A stretch of DNA of 64,000 bases from Streptomyces xantholiticus (lineage in GTDB: Bacteria > Actinomycetota > Actinomycetes > Streptomycetales > Streptomycetaceae), in NCBI RefSeq assembly GCF_014651015.1, contig NZ_BMWB01000004.1, positions 313,742-377,741 on the forward strand, read 5' to 3'. Of the stretch, positions 34,150-43,720 are shown in pieces. The position numbers were made by a program, and so were the translations under genes. Each line of letters begins with the position of its first letter. The stretch's first letter is position 1. Under the pieces are notes generated by a model, which was not told where the DNA came from, did no database searches, and saw only the letters and a program-made list of their open reading frames with translations.

Positions 34150-34431
34150 GTCACTCCCCACCCGTACGAGGCACCCGGCCCGGGCAGGTTAACCCTATCG
34201 CCCCGCCGGGACACCCGTGTATCCCGCCCGCATGATTCACCACACTCGTACGCGGGTTGACGACTACTCTCCGAATACGTCTGATTTGAGGGCGAGTTGG
34301 ACAACGTACATGCGATTTCCGGTCTCCATCGTACTGATGACCCATCAAGCTCGCGTCACCGGCGCTGAGTTGAGTTAGCTTGGAGGGGTTTCCGCCGTGT
34401 TGCGGCTCTGGTTGCGGACAGGGGGATCGCC

Positions 34432-35439
34432 ATGAGCGAAGTGCCGGGAACGCCGGGCACCGTACGGCTGGTCGCGGGCCGCTACCGACTGCTGAGCCCG
34501 CTGGCCGAGGACGGCGCGGGCACCCTGTGGCTGGCCCGCGACGACGTCCTGGGGCGCGAGGTCGCCGTCAGGGAAGTCAGGGCACCGGCCTCGCTCACGG
34601 CCGGGGACGTCCGCCGGCTGTACGAGCACCTGGAGGACGCCGCCCGCGCCGCCGGCCGCGTCTCGCACCGCAATGTCGTCGCGGTCCACGACGTGGCCAC
34701 CGAGGACGACCGGCCCTGGATCGTGATGGAACTGGTGCGCGGGCTCACCCTCGCGGACGTCCTCGCCGCCGAGGGGCCGCTGGCGCCGCGCCGCGCCGCC
34801 CATGTCGGGGCGGAGGTGCTGGCCGCGCTGCGGGCCGCGCACGCCGCGGGTGTGCTGCACCGGGACCTGAAGCCGGCGAACGTGCTGATCGCGGGCGACG
34901 GCCGGGTGATGGTCACCGACTTCGGGACGGTGACGGCCCACGACTCCCCCGAGTTCGGCGCGCCGGAGACGGTGGCGGGTCGCGACCCGGGCCCCGAGTC
35001 GGACCTGTGGTCGCTCGGTGCGCTGCTGCACGCGGCGGTGGAGGGACACTCGGCGTTCGGCGCCGGTCCCGGCGCGGACGCGCAGGAGCCGTCGGCGCCG
35101 GGCAGGCCCGACGCCCTCGGTCCGGTGATCACCGGTCTGCTGCACCGCAACCCGGCGGACCGGCTCGATGCCGCGGAGGCCGAGCACCGGCTGCGTCTGG
35201 TGAGCGCCGGCGGCGGTGGCGTACGGACGGACACCCCGGCGACCGCGTCCGCGCCGCGGATCCCGCCGGACCCGGCGGGCGAGCCGGAACCCGCTCCAGG
35301 GGCGGCCGCGGCCGTGACCACGCCGACGGCCCCACATCCCGACGACTCCCGGCGCGCGACGACGGTCCTGGCCGTTGGGGTGGCACTGCTGCTGCTCTGC
35401 GTCGTGGCCCTGGTCTGGGCGGTGGTGGGCAGCGCCTGA
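34432..35439 (+). CDS. Ser/Thr kinase-like protein with altered ATP-site residues
   Basis: 335 aa, kinase domain to about residue 262, then an Ala/Pro linker and one C-terminal membrane helix (ATTVLAVGVALLLLCVVALVWAVV). HRDLKPAN (catalytic Asp present), DFG (metal Asp) and the SDLWSLGALLHAAVEG segment are intact. However, the beta-3 VAVK lysine is Arg (GREVAVREV), the glycine loop is degenerate (LAEDGAGTLW), and the activation loop is very short between DFGT and EFGAPE. Low-activity kinase or pseudokinase. Topology: N-terminal domain cytosolic, no extracellular sensor. Confidence 0.88.
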   Translation: MSEVPGTPGTVRLVAGRYRLLSPLAEDGAGTLWLARDDVLGREVAVREVRAPASLTAGDVRRLYEHLEDAARAAGRVSHRNVVAVHDVATEDDRPWIVMELVRGLTLADVLAAEGPLAPRRAAHVGAEVLAALRAAHAAGVLHRDLKPANVLIAGDGRVMVTDFGTVTAHDSPEFGAPETVAGRDPGPESDLWSLGALLHAAVEGHSAFGAGPGADAQEPSAPGRPDALGPVITGLLHRNPADRLDAAEAEHRLRLVSAGGGGVRTDTPATASAPRIPPDPAGEPEPAPGAAAAVTTPTAPHPDDSRRATTVLAVGVALLLLCVVALVWAVVGSA

Positions 35440-35447
35440 AAGACGGA

Positions 35448-35487
35448 CCGTGACCGGCCCGCGGCCACGGCCGCGGGCCGGTCACGG
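35448..35487. terminator. Bidirectional hairpin between the kinase and esterase genes
   Basis: Perfect 19-bp arms CCGTGACCGGCCCGCGGCC / GGCCGCGGGCCGGTCACGG (35448-35466, 35469-35487). Convergent gap of 56 bp. Confidence 0.85.
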
Positions 35488-35495
35488 CTGTGCGC

Positions 35496-36305
35496 TCACG
35501 CGGTGGCGTCGAACATCGGCAGATAGCCGCCGGACTGGCCGGCCGCCGTCGGGTGGTAAGAGTCCCCGATGTTGAGCCAGTTGACGCTGTGCAGCCAGGA
35601 CGCACCGGAGCAGATCTCATGACCGGTGAACGTTCCGACGACGCTCGCGAAGGCGTAGCCGTGATCGGCCGCGCGCTTGGCGGTCGCCGCGTTGAGATGG
35701 TCCGCGGCGCCGTTGATGGCGCGCCGCTCGTTCTCGCTCAGGCCGGCGACGCAGGTGCCGTTGAGCTTGTAGAAACGGGGATAGCCGAGGACGACGACCC
35801 TGGCCGCGGGTGCCTTGGCGCTGATCGCCGAGTACACCTGGTCGAGCTTTCCGGGCAGGGTCGAGTCGACGTACGCCTTCGCCTGTTCGATCCGGTTGAG
35901 ACACGTGGACTCGGACTGCAGTACGCAGGTGGTCATGACGTCGGCGAAGCCGGCGTCGTTGCCGCCGACCGTGATGGAGACGAGGTCGGTGGCGGACGTG
36001 AGCGGGGCGAGCTGACTCGCCGTGACATCACCCGTACGGGCGCCGGAGCAAGCGGTGAACGCGAACGAGGAGGGTGAATTGGCGTTGGCCCAGAGCCTCG
36101 GGTAGGCCCGGGTGCTGCGCTTGCAGTTACCGCTCGCGCTGTCGTAACTGCCGGCTCCTACGCCTGAGGAGTAGGAGTCGCCGAGCGCCACGTAGTCCAG
36201 GGACTGGGGGGTGGCGTCGGCCTGCGCCGGGCCCGCTCCCGTGAGAGCGAGGACGGCGCCGAGAAGGAGTGAGGATGAGAATGCCGCGACTCGGGACAGT
36301 TTCAT
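35496..36305 (-). CDS. Secreted SGNH/GDSL-type esterase
   Basis: 269 aa. Signal peptide to ~30 (AGPAQADA). SGNH blocks: GDSYSSGVGAG (Ser), SGARTG (Gly), VGGNDAGF (Asn), and DSYHPTAAG (Asp/His). Six Cys probably form three disulfides, as in the crystallised Streptomyces esterase/lipase of this type. It hydrolyses acyl esters outside the cell. ATG with AGGT upstream. Confidence 0.93.
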   Translation of the reverse strand: MKLSRVAAFSSSLLLGAVLALTGAGPAQADATPQSLDYVALGDSYSSGVGAGSYDSASGNCKRSTRAYPRLWANANSPSSFAFTACSGARTGDVTASQLAPLTSATDLVSITVGGNDAGFADVMTTCVLQSESTCLNRIEQAKAYVDSTLPGKLDQVYSAISAKAPAARVVVLGYPRFYKLNGTCVAGLSENERRAINGAADHLNAATAKRAADHGYAFASVVGTFTGHEICSGASWLHSVNWLNIGDSYHPTAAGQSGGYLPMFDATA

Positions 36306-36734
36306 GGAACCTCCCTTTAGCAGGATCTCTGCCTCAACTTTCGTAGCAGCGGACAGACTTCACCGGAAGTGTCCATGCCAAGAATTGTTACCGACGAGTC
36401 AGTGGGGCGATTGGGGCGGTACCGCACAGGGACGCTGATCAACCGTCAAAAGCCTGAAAACAGGACTCTCTGAGGGGCGGCGCGGTGCCAGGGTCCGTAC
36501 GCGCTGCGGCGGCTGACGGTGCGGCGCAGCACTGGACCGGCCGAGTTCGAACGGCTCGTCGAAGGGCGCGCCCCCATCGCGAACTTCGCCAAGGACCGGG
36601 CCCTCACCAAGGGCTGCGCCGTGGCGCGCCGTGCCCGACGGGCCGCCGCACCCGTCCGCCGCTGAACCGTCCACGGCCGCCGCACCGGGCAAAAGACGGT
36701 GCGGCGGCCCGGGCCGTGCCGGATCATGGGCGGC
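36306..36734. other. Intergenic region with a possible gene-tail remnant
   Basis: In the + frame, codons from 36474 to a stop at 36663-36665 read sensibly (GPAEFERLVEGRAPIANFAK, then ARRARRAAA), with an in-frame stop just before and no good start codon, so it looks like the tail of a lost gene or a short GTG-started ORF. The rest (36306-36470) contains the esterase promoter region; I see no clear promoter consensus. Confidence 0.3.
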
Positions 36735-37832
36735 ATGTCTGCCAACCCCAAGGACGCACTGCCGATCCGGCTCAACGTCGACGACAGCGACTCGCCGTCC
36801 GACGTCATCGACGCGCTGTTCCTCGGCCGTTTCGCGACGGGCGAGCAGCCGTACTCGCACAGCTCCTCGATCGACCGCGTCAGGCCCGGTGCGACGATAC
36901 TGCCGGCCGGGGCCTCGGTCCTGCGTTCGGCGCGCGACGACGACCGCAGCGCCACGCTCGCCGAGGGCGACGGATGGACGCTGCTGGTCTCGCGCTGGAA
37001 CCGCGGCGCGGACGTCACCGTCACGGCGGTCAGCTCCGAACTCGCCGAGAAGACCCTCAAGGAGGCGACGGACGGCGCGGCGGACGAACCGGAGCCGGAG
37101 CCCTCGAACGTGACCATGGGCTTCTGGTACGTCTCACCGCGCCGTGGCCCGCACCGCACCACACGGCAGATCGCGGCCGGTACGTGGGAGGAGGTCCGGG
37201 CCAACTACACCGCGCCGGTCGCCGACGCGATGGACCGCCTGATGAAGGTCACGCCGAACGACATCGCGGGCCGGCTGCTGCTGCTCCACGGTCCGCCCGG
37301 CACGGGCAAGACGTCCGCCCTGCGGACGCTGGCCCGCTCGTGGCGCGACTGGTGTCAGGTGGACTGCGTCCTGGACCCGGAGCGGCTGTTCAACGACGTC
37401 GGCTACCTGATGGACATCGCCATCGGCGAGGACGAGGGCACGGCCAAGGGCCGCTGGCGGCTGCTCCTGCTGGAGGACTGCGACGAGCTGATCCGCGGCG
37501 AGGCGAAGCACACGGCGGGGCAGGCGCTGTCCCGCCTGCTCAACCTGACGGACGGTCTGCTGGGCCAGGGCCGCAACGTCCTGGTCGGCGTCACCACCAA
37601 CGAGGACCTCGAACGCCTCCACCCGGCGGTCGTCCGCCCCGGCCGCTGCCTCGCCCGCATCGAGGTCGGCCCGCTGACCCGGCCTGAGGCGGTGTCGTGG
37701 CTCGGCACGGAGCAGGGCGTGGGTCGCGAGGGCGCGACGCTGGCGGAGCTCTACGCCCTGCGCCGCGGCACGCCTCCGGCGTCGGTCCCGCCGCAGACGG
37801 GGGGCGGCACGGACGCGGGCCTGTACCTCTGA
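36735..37832 (+). CDS. AAA-family ATPase with N-terminal DUF5925-like domain
   Basis: 365 aa from the ATG MSANPKDALPIRL. Residues ~1-120 form the extra domain; the AAA module follows: Walker A GPPGTGKTS (~residue 186), Walker B LLLLEDCDE (~247), sensor TTNEDLERLHPAVVRPGR with an arginine finger. Widely conserved in Streptomyces. It probably remodels an unknown client; isolated gene. Confidence 0.85.
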   Translation: MSANPKDALPIRLNVDDSDSPSDVIDALFLGRFATGEQPYSHSSSIDRVRPGATILPAGASVLRSARDDDRSATLAEGDGWTLLVSRWNRGADVTVTAVSSELAEKTLKEATDGAADEPEPEPSNVTMGFWYVSPRRGPHRTTRQIAAGTWEEVRANYTAPVADAMDRLMKVTPNDIAGRLLLLHGPPGTGKTSALRTLARSWRDWCQVDCVLDPERLFNDVGYLMDIAIGEDEGTAKGRWRLLLLEDCDELIRGEAKHTAGQALSRLLNLTDGLLGQGRNVLVGVTTNEDLERLHPAVVRPGRCLARIEVGPLTRPEAVSWLGTEQGVGREGATLAELYALRRGTPPASVPPQTGGGTDAGLYL

Positions 37833-38016
37833 CGCGGGCCGGGGCGGACTTGAGGCGCGGGGGTACGGGGCAGCGCCGCCAAGACCCTGCGCGGAGTGCC
37901 GTACGGGGCCCGCGGGTTGCCCCGCCACGCGGCGGAGCCGCACATCGGTACTCCGCACATCGGTGCAGCGGGAAGGGGCGACGTGCGGAACAGGCCGGCC
38001 GAGGCCGACCCGCGTG

Positions 38017-38394
38017 CTACGCGCCCCCGTAGACCGCCCGCACCGCCGCCTCCGCCGCCTCCCGCGCCTCCTCGCGGGAGAGGCCGAGGCGACGGGCCTG
38101 CGTCGCGAACTCCGCCGCCGCCTCCGCAGCACGCCGGGCCGCCGCGTCACCCGCCGCCGCCACGAACGTCCCGTTGCGCCCCCGCGTCTCGATCACCCCG
38201 TCGCTCTCGAGCGCCCGGTACGCCTTGGCCACGGTGTTCGCCGCCAGCCCCAGTCCCTGCGCGAGGCCCCGCACGGTCGGCAGCCGGTAGCCCACCGGCA
38301 GCGCGCCCGAGCGGGCCTGCTCGGAGATCTGAGAGCGCAGTTGCTCGTACGGTGCGTCGGAGGCGTCGGCGTCGATCGCGATGTTCAAGGTCAC
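38017..38394 (-). CDS. GntR family regulator, short YtrA-like type
   Basis: 125 aa from a GTG (MTLNIAIDADASDAPYEQL) with GGGGAG upstream. Winged HTH (LPTVRGLAQGLGLAANTVAKAYRALESDGVIETRGRNGTFV) with only a short C-terminal helix, as in YtrA/GntR regulators that bind without a large effector domain. The promoter is shared with the divergent GNAT gene (72 bp apart), which it may control. Confidence 0.9.
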   Translation of the reverse strand: MTLNIAIDADASDAPYEQLRSQISEQARSGALPVGYRLPTVRGLAQGLGLAANTVAKAYRALESDGVIETRGRNGTFVAAAGDAAARRAAEAAAEFATQARRLGLSREEAREAAEAAVRAVYGGA

Positions 38395-38466
38395 ATCGGG
38401 AATTCTCCCCCATCGGCCGGTTAATTCGGAGGCGAAGGCCCCTGCGCACCCGTAGCGTGCGTGCTC

Positions 38467-39387
38467 ATGACTGTGATCGTCCGTGATTTCCGTCCCGAGG
38501 ACGCCGAGGCCGTGACCCGGGTACGGCGCGCCTGTATGCCTTTCGAGGTGACGACACCCGCGTCCCTCCTCTTCGGGGTCGAGACCGCCCACCCCGCCAA
38601 GAAGTACCGGCTGCTGGTCGCCGAGAAGGACGGGGAGCTGATCGGCACGGCCCACGCCGGTATCGCGTACGACTCCTCCGAGCCGGGCCAGTCGTTCGTC
38701 ACTCCCCATGTGCACCCCGACCACCGCGGTCACGGCGCGGGCGGTCTTCTGCTGCGCGTCGCCGAGGAGCATCTCGCGGCGGAGGGCGCGACGAACGTGT
38801 ACGCATGGGTGCTGGAAGACCCCGAGAACCTCGCGTTCGCACAGCAGCGCGGCTACCGCCCCACCCGCCCCGCGCACTTCCAGCGCCTCGACCTGGCGAA
38901 CGGCCCGCTCCCCGAGGTGCCGGCCCTGCCCGCGGGCGTCGAACTGCGCACCGCCGCCGACTTCGAGGCCGACCCGCGGCCCATGTTCGAGGCGGACGCC
39001 GAGGCGACCTCGGACGAGCCGGGTGACATCAGCACCGACTTCGACGACTACGAGGACTGGATCAACCACACCTGGAACGACCCGCTGCTCGACCGGCGCC
39101 TCTCCACCGTCGTCGTGATCGACGGCAAGGTCGCGGCCTACACCGCCGCCCTGACCGACGGCGCCACCCGCTATCTGAGCGGCATGACCGGCACCATGCG
39201 CGCCCACCGGGGCAAGGGACTGGCCAAGCTCGCCAAGACCGACTCGCTGCACCGGGCCCGCGCGGCGGGCCTCACGGACGCGTTCACGAGCAACGACGCC
39301 GACAACGGCCCGATGCTCGCGATCAACAGGTGGTTCGGGTACCAGATCTGCGCGACGGAGGTCCGTCATGTCCGCGCCCTCGATTGA
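38467..39387 (+). CDS. Tandem GNAT N-acetyltransferase
   Basis: 306 aa from ATG MTVIVRDFRPED; a GTG at 38461 adds two residues. Two GNAT repeats: the N-terminal one has HPDHRGHGAGGLLL (acetyl-CoA loop), the second MRAHRGKGLAKLAKTDSL. Substrate unknown. The 3' end overlaps the DUF402 gene by 20 bp, so the two are co-transcribed. Confidence 0.9.
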   Translation: MTVIVRDFRPEDAEAVTRVRRACMPFEVTTPASLLFGVETAHPAKKYRLLVAEKDGELIGTAHAGIAYDSSEPGQSFVTPHVHPDHRGHGAGGLLLRVAEEHLAAEGATNVYAWVLEDPENLAFAQQRGYRPTRPAHFQRLDLANGPLPEVPALPAGVELRTAADFEADPRPMFEADAEATSDEPGDISTDFDDYEDWINHTWNDPLLDRRLSTVVVIDGKVAAYTAALTDGATRYLSGMTGTMRAHRGKGLAKLAKTDSLHRARAAGLTDAFTSNDADNGPMLAINRWFGYQICATEVRHVRALD

Positions 39388-39859
39388 CGTACGGCTGGTC
39401 AAGGCCGGTGCGACGAAGATCCGCTATCCCGCGGAGCTGCTCACCGACGACGGCACTCATCTCGCGGTCCGCGCCCTGTGGGCGGCGCCGGGCGTGCGCG
39501 ACTTCGGCTTCGTACGCTTCGAGCCGGGGGACGTGTTCACCGAGCACTACTGGCGGGACCGCTGGTACTCGGTCAAGGAGGTCCGCAGCGGCGACGGCAC
39601 GCTCAAGGGCTGGTACTGCGACATCACCCGGCCCGCCGTCCTGGCTCAGGGCGGCGGCGAGCTGAGCGTCGAGGACCTGGACCTCGACCTGTGGGTGTCC
39701 GCGGACGGCCGGGAGATCCTCCGGCTGGACGAGGACGAGTTCGAGGAGAGCGGCCTGGCCGGCCGCGACCCCAAGGCGGCGGAGCAGGCCGTCCTGGCCC
39801 TCGACGAGCTGGAACGGCGCGCCCGCACGGGCCGCTTCACCGAGTTGCTGAGGTCGTGA
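39368..39859 (+). CDS. DUF402 family protein
   Basis: 163 aa, ATG preceded by GGAGGTCCGTC. DUF402 features: DVFTEHYWRDRWYSVKEV, GWYCDITRPA, DLDLDLWVSADG, DEDEFEE. The family includes FomD-type phosphoesterases, with conserved acidic residues for metal binding here. Overlaps the GNAT gene; ends at a hairpin against the tct operon. Confidence 0.88.
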   Translation: MSAPSIDVRLVKAGATKIRYPAELLTDDGTHLAVRALWAAPGVRDFGFVRFEPGDVFTEHYWRDRWYSVKEVRSGDGTLKGWYCDITRPAVLAQGGGELSVEDLDLDLWVSADGREILRLDEDEFEESGLAGRDPKAAEQAVLALDELERRARTGRFTELLRS

Positions 39860-39864
39860 ACGGG

Positions 39865-39898
39865 TGAGGGGCGGGACACCACGGTGACCCGCCCCTCA
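39865..39898. terminator. Bidirectional hairpin between DUF402 and tctA
   Basis: Perfect arms TGAGGGGCGGG / CCCGCCCCTCA (39865-39875, 39888-39898), in the 60-bp convergent gap. Confidence 0.75.
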
Positions 39899-39919
39899 TG
39901 TCCTGCCCGTCGTCGCGGA

Positions 39920-41413
39920 TCAGGCGGCCGGCCGGCCGCGCACGACGAGCCTCTTCAGGCACGGCCAGGCGAGCAGCACCACGATCACCGCGTACACGGT
40001 CACCGAGAAGGGCGTGTTGACGAGTCCGACGGCGCTGCCGTCACTGATCTGGAGCGCGCGCCGCAGCTGCTGCTCCGCCGCCGGACCGAGGATGACACCG
40101 ATGACGGCGGGCAGCACGGGCAGCCCGTAGCGCCGCATGCCGAAGCCGATCAGACCGATGATCAGCAGGATCACCAGGTCGATGGCCTCACCGCCCACCG
40201 CGTACGCGCCGACCGCCGCGAAGAACAGGATGCCGGCGTACAGGTACGGCCGCGGGATGCGCAGCAGCTTCGCCCAGAGCGGTGCGAGCGGCAGGTTGAG
40301 CGCGAGCAGCAGCACCATGCCGACGAACAGCGAGGCGATCAGGCCCCAGACCAGGTCCGCCTCGCGCTCGAAGAGCAGCGGGCCCGGCTGGATGCCGTAC
40401 TGCTGGAACGCGGCCAGCATGACCGCGGCGACGGCCGTCGTGGGCAGGCCGAGGGTGAGCATCGAGACGAGCGTGCCCGCCGCGGACGCGGAGGCGGCCG
40501 ACTCGGGGCCGGCCACGCCCTCGATGGCGCCCTTGCCGAACTCGTTCTTGTGCTGGGAGAGCCGCTTCTCCGTGACGTACGACAGGAAGGTGGGGATCTC
40601 CGCGCCGCCGGCCGGGATCGCACCGAACGGGAAGCCGATGACGGGACCGCGCAGCCATGGCTTCCAGGTGCGCTTCACATCGGACTTCGCCAGCCACGGC
40701 CGGCCGACCGGGATCGCGTCGCCGCTGGTGCGCCGCAGATGGGCGGCGACCCACAGGGCCTCGCCGATGGCGAAGAGTCCGACCGCGACGATGACGACGT
40801 CGATGCCGTCGGCGAGCTGGAGCGACCCGAAGGTCAGGCGCTGCTGGCCGGTCATCTGGTCGAGGCCGACGAGACCGAGGGTGAGGCCGATCAGAAGGGA
40901 GGCGAGCCCGCGGATGCGTGAGGAGCCCAGCACCGAGGTGACGGCGACGAACGCCAGCACCATGATCGCGAAGTAGTCGGGAGCGCCGATGCCGACGGCC
41001 AGTTCGGCCACCCTCGGTGCGAGCACGACCAGCAGGATCGTGCCGATCATGCCACCCGCGAAGTGGCCCCCCGCGGCGGCCGCCAGCGCCTGCGCGCCGC
41101 GCCCCGCCTTCGCCATCGGATTGCCCTCGATCGCGGCGACCACCGCCGCGCTCTCACCGGGCGTGTTGAGCAGGATCGAGGTGGTGGAGCCGCCGAACAT
41201 GGCCCCGTAGTAGATGCCGGCGAACATGATGAACGCGCCGGTCGGCTCCAGGCCGTACGTCACGGGAAGCAGCAGCGCGACAGCCATGGCCGGCCCGATG
41301 CCGGGCAGAACGCCGATCGCCGTGCCGAGCAGGACGCCGATCGCCGCCCAGAGCAGGTTGATCGGGGTGAGCGCCGTGCCGAAGCCGTCGAGGAGGGAGT
41401 TCAGGGAATCCAT
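39920..41413 (-). CDS. tctA: Tripartite tricarboxylate transporter large permease TctA
   Basis: 497 aa, ~12 hydrophobic segments. Signatures: [22 protein letters not shown] near the start, [20 protein letters not shown], and [17 protein letters not shown]. Its ATG overlaps the tctB TGA by one base (TGATG). It is the last gene of the tctCBA operon, the permease of a citrate/tricarboxylate importer that works with the TctC binding protein. Confidence 0.95.
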   Translation of the reverse strand: MDSLNSLLDGFGTALTPINLLWAAIGVLLGTAIGVLPGIGPAMAVALLLPVTYGLEPTGAFIMFAGIYYGAMFGGSTTSILLNTPGESAAVVAAIEGNPMAKAGRGAQALAAAAGGHFAGGMIGTILLVVLAPRVAELAVGIGAPDYFAIMVLAFVAVTSVLGSSRIRGLASLLIGLTLGLVGLDQMTGQQRLTFGSLQLADGIDVVIVAVGLFAIGEALWVAAHLRRTSGDAIPVGRPWLAKSDVKRTWKPWLRGPVIGFPFGAIPAGGAEIPTFLSYVTEKRLSQHKNEFGKGAIEGVAGPESAASASAAGTLVSMLTLGLPTTAVAAVMLAAFQQYGIQPGPLLFEREADLVWGLIASLFVGMVLLLALNLPLAPLWAKLLRIPRPYLYAGILFFAAVGAYAVGGEAIDLVILLIIGLIGFGMRRYGLPVLPAVIGVILGPAAEQQLRRALQISDGSAVGLVNTPFSVTVYAVIVVLLAWPCLKRLVVRGRPAA

Positions 41414-41931
41414 CAGAGCACTCCCATCAGTGGGCCGCCGGGCAGCGGGACGCCGAGCAGGTTGTCGAAGACGTAGAAGGTGACGAGAGAGAGGACGGCC
41501 GCTATCAGCGGGTCACGGTCGATACGCCGACTGCCGAGCGCGTAGGCGGAGCCCCAGAAGAGCAGCGCTCCGGAGATCGGGAAGCCGAGCGGTCCGATGA
41601 GGACGGCGCCTGCGAGGAACACCCCGGCGAGCAGGAGCACCGTCCGCCAGTCGCCCGGCTCGGAGAGGTCGATGTCCTCGCCGCCCTCCGCCTCGCCCCG
41701 GCCGCCTCTGAGCACGTCGATCGTCAGGAGGACGGCGACGACCAGCAGACCGATGCCGATGGCGATCGGGACGGTCCTGGGGCCGACGGGCCCGCGCTGG
41801 GCGATGTCGACGTCCATGGTGAGCGCGTCGGTGAGGACGAGGACACCGATGACGAGCAGCAGCAGTCCGACGCCGAGCTCGGAGTGTTCACGCAGCCAGG
41901 AGCGCCGGCCCTGGGTCTCGGTCGTGCTCAC
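41413..41931 (-). CDS. tctB: Tripartite tricarboxylate transporter small permease TctB
   Basis: 172 aa from a GTG ([13 protein letters not shown]) that overlaps the tctC stop as GTGA. Four hydrophobic segments, [15 protein letters not shown] and [16 protein letters not shown] typical of TctB. Coupled to tctC upstream and tctA downstream. Confidence 0.93.
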   Translation of the reverse strand: MSTTETQGRRSWLREHSELGVGLLLLVIGVLVLTDALTMDVDIAQRGPVGPRTVPIAIGIGLLVVAVLLTIDVLRGGRGEAEGGEDIDLSEPGDWRTVLLLAGVFLAGAVLIGPLGFPISGALLFWGSAYALGSRRIDRDPLIAAVLSLVTFYVFDNLLGVPLPGGPLMGVL

Positions 41932-42911
41932 AGCCCCAGCTCCTTCAGCACCTGGTCGACGCTCTCGTCCTGCGCTTCGAGGAAGTCGCCGAATCTGTCG
42001 CCGGTGAGGAAGGCGTCGTCCCAGCCGTTCTTCTTCATGGAGTCCCGCCATTCCTGCGAGTCGTGCAGCTTCGTGACAAGCCCGATGAGCTTGTCGCGCT
42101 CGCCGTCGGACAGGCCGGGCGGTGCGACGATGCCGCGCCAGTTGGTGAACTCGGCGTCCAGGCCCGCCTCGCGCAGGGTGGGCGCGTCGAGGCCGGGGAC
42201 CCGCTTCGGCCCGGTGACCGCCAGCAGCCGCAGCTCGCCGGACCTGATCTGGTCGAGGTACTCGCCGACGCCGGAGACGCCGAAGGCGACCTTGTTGCCG
42301 AGGATCGAGGCGAGCAGTTCGCCGCCGCCGTCGAAGGGGATGTAGTTGACGGACTTGGGGGCGATCCCCGCGGCCCGCGCCATCAGCATCGGCGCGAGGT
42401 GGTCGGGCCCGCCGGGCGACGAGCCGCCGCCGACCGGCAGTTTGCCGGGGTCCTTCTTCCACGCCGCGATCAGCTGGTCGATGGTCTTGTACGGGGAGTC
42501 CTTGGACACGACGACGATGTCCTGCTCCTCCGTGAGCCGGGCGATCGGGGTGGTGTCGGCGAGCGTCTTGGGCGCCTTGTTGGTGTGCACGGCTCCGACG
42601 ACGCCGAGCCCCATGGACATGGCCAGCTTGCCGTTGCCGTGTTCGCCGACGAGCCGGGCCAGACCGACGGTGCCGCCGGCGCCGGGGAGGTTGAAGACCT
42701 CGATGTTGTGGGTGAGCCCTGCGTCCTCGGCGTTCTTCGCGGCGGTGCGCGCGGTGATGTCGTAGCCGCCGCCGGGGGTGTTGGGAACCATGAACCGCAG
42801 ACCGGGGATCCGGGTCCCGGTTTCGGCACCGCTGCCCGTGGTGAGCAGCGGCGGCCCCACGAGCACCAGCAGCGCCGCCCCGAGCAGGGCAATGGGGGTG
42901 CGCAATCGCAC
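41928..42911 (-). CDS. tctC: Tricarboxylate transporter substrate-binding protein TctC
   Basis: 327 aa from a GTG (MRLRTPIALLGAALLVL) with AGAGG upstream; the longer ATG reading begins in the divergent promoter. Secretion signal to about residue 30. Bug/TctC family: FMVPNTPGGGYDITAR, GSSPGGPDHLAPML, PFDGGGELLASILG. It binds a carboxylate outside the cell and delivers it to TctAB. First in the operon, divergent from the response regulator gene (122 bp apart). Confidence 0.93.
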   Translation of the reverse strand: MRLRTPIALLGAALLVLVGPPLLTTGSGAETGTRIPGLRFMVPNTPGGGYDITARTAAKNAEDAGLTHNIEVFNLPGAGGTVGLARLVGEHGNGKLAMSMGLGVVGAVHTNKAPKTLADTTPIARLTEEQDIVVVSKDSPYKTIDQLIAAWKKDPGKLPVGGGSSPGGPDHLAPMLMARAAGIAPKSVNYIPFDGGGELLASILGNKVAFGVSGVGEYLDQIRSGELRLLAVTGPKRVPGLDAPTLREAGLDAEFTNWRGIVAPPGLSDGERDKLIGLVTKLHDSQEWRDSMKKNGWDDAFLTGDRFGDFLEAQDESVDQVLKELGL

Positions 42912-42998
42912 GGGATCGCCTCTCGTCGTGGATGTGTGAAGTGGCCCACATGTTGCCCGTGCGTCAAGAAGCTGTCTCTCTTCCGGAATCAACGGAGG

Positions 42999-43034
42999 TT
43001 GTGGTCCTTGTGGTCGCGGCTTAGCGTGTCGGCG
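42999..43034 (+). promoter_or_regulatory. Possible leaderless promoter of the response regulator gene
   Basis: TTGTGG (42999-43004), 17-bp spacer, TAGCGT (43022-43027); the expected start point falls at the GTG 43034, so the transcript could be leaderless. Weak consensus match. Confidence 0.35.
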
Positions 43035-43720
43035 TGACCAAGGTGCTGGTGGTGGACGACGACTTCATGGTCGCCAAGCTGCACAGCCGATATGTGTCCG
43101 CGACGGACGGGTTCACGGTCGTAGGGGTGGCCCACAGTGGCGCGGAGGCGCTGCGCGCCGCCGAGCGGCTGCGGCCCGACCTCGTGCTGCTGGACATCTA
43201 TCTGCCCGACATGGACGGGATCGCCGTGCTGCGCGAATTGCGGGCGGCGGAGCAGCGTGACGCGGCGCGACCGACCGCGGACGCCCTGTTCATCACGGCC
43301 GCTCGCGATGCGTCCGTCGTCCGCTCCGCACTGCGTGCGGGCGCTCTGCACTATCTGATCAAGCCCTTCAACCAGGCCGCACTGCAGGAGCAGCTCCGGC
43401 ACGTGGCGGCGCTGCGTTCACGCCTCGACAGGCTGGACGAGGCCCGTCAGGAGGACGTCGACCAGATCTTCGGCCCCCGCCCGCCCGGCTCCCGCGAACT
43501 CCCCAAGGGCCTCGCACCCCACACTGCGGAGCTGGTGGAGCGCATCCTGCGCGAGCACCCGGGCGACCTGTCCGCCTCCGAGTGCGCGGAGGCGGGCTCG
43601 CTGTCCCGGGTGAGCGCCCGCCGGTATCTGGAGTACTTCGCGGAGACGGGACGCGCCGAGGTGACCCTGCGGTACGGCGGCGCGGGCCGCCCGGAGCGGC
43701 GCTACCGTCGGATCGGCTGA
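43034..43720 (+). CDS. CitB/DcuR-type response regulator, no adjacent kinase
   Basis: 228 aa from GTG. Receiver domain: acidic pocket VVDDDF, phosphoacceptor Asp in LVLLDIYLPD (~residue 54), ITAARD and KPF switch Lys; then a CitB-type C-terminal HTH (LSASECAEAGSLSRVSARRYLEYF). In other actinobacteria such regulators accompany a citrate-sensing histidine kinase and control the divergent tctCBA; here no kinase is present on either side. It probably activates tctCBA, but its partner is elsewhere or lost. Confidence 0.9.
   Translation: MTKVLVVDDDFMVAKLHSRYVSATDGFTVVGVAHSGAEALRAAERLRPDLVLLDIYLPDMDGIAVLRELRAAEQRDAARPTADALFITAARDASVVRSALRAGALHYLIKPFNQAALQEQLRHVAALRSRLDRLDEARQEDVDQIFGPRPPGSRELPKGLAPHTAELVERILREHPGDLSASECAEAGSLSRVSARRYLEYFAETGRAEVTLRYGGAGRPERRYRRIG

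Noticed and set aside
33830..34192. Plus-strand ORF of 120 codons
   Set aside because: Opposes the better-supported minus-strand small gene with an ATG and Shine-Dalgarno at 34149.
37930..37965. Direct repeat CGCACATCGGT twice
   Set aside because: Only two short copies in a non-coding gap; no symmetry or gene link.
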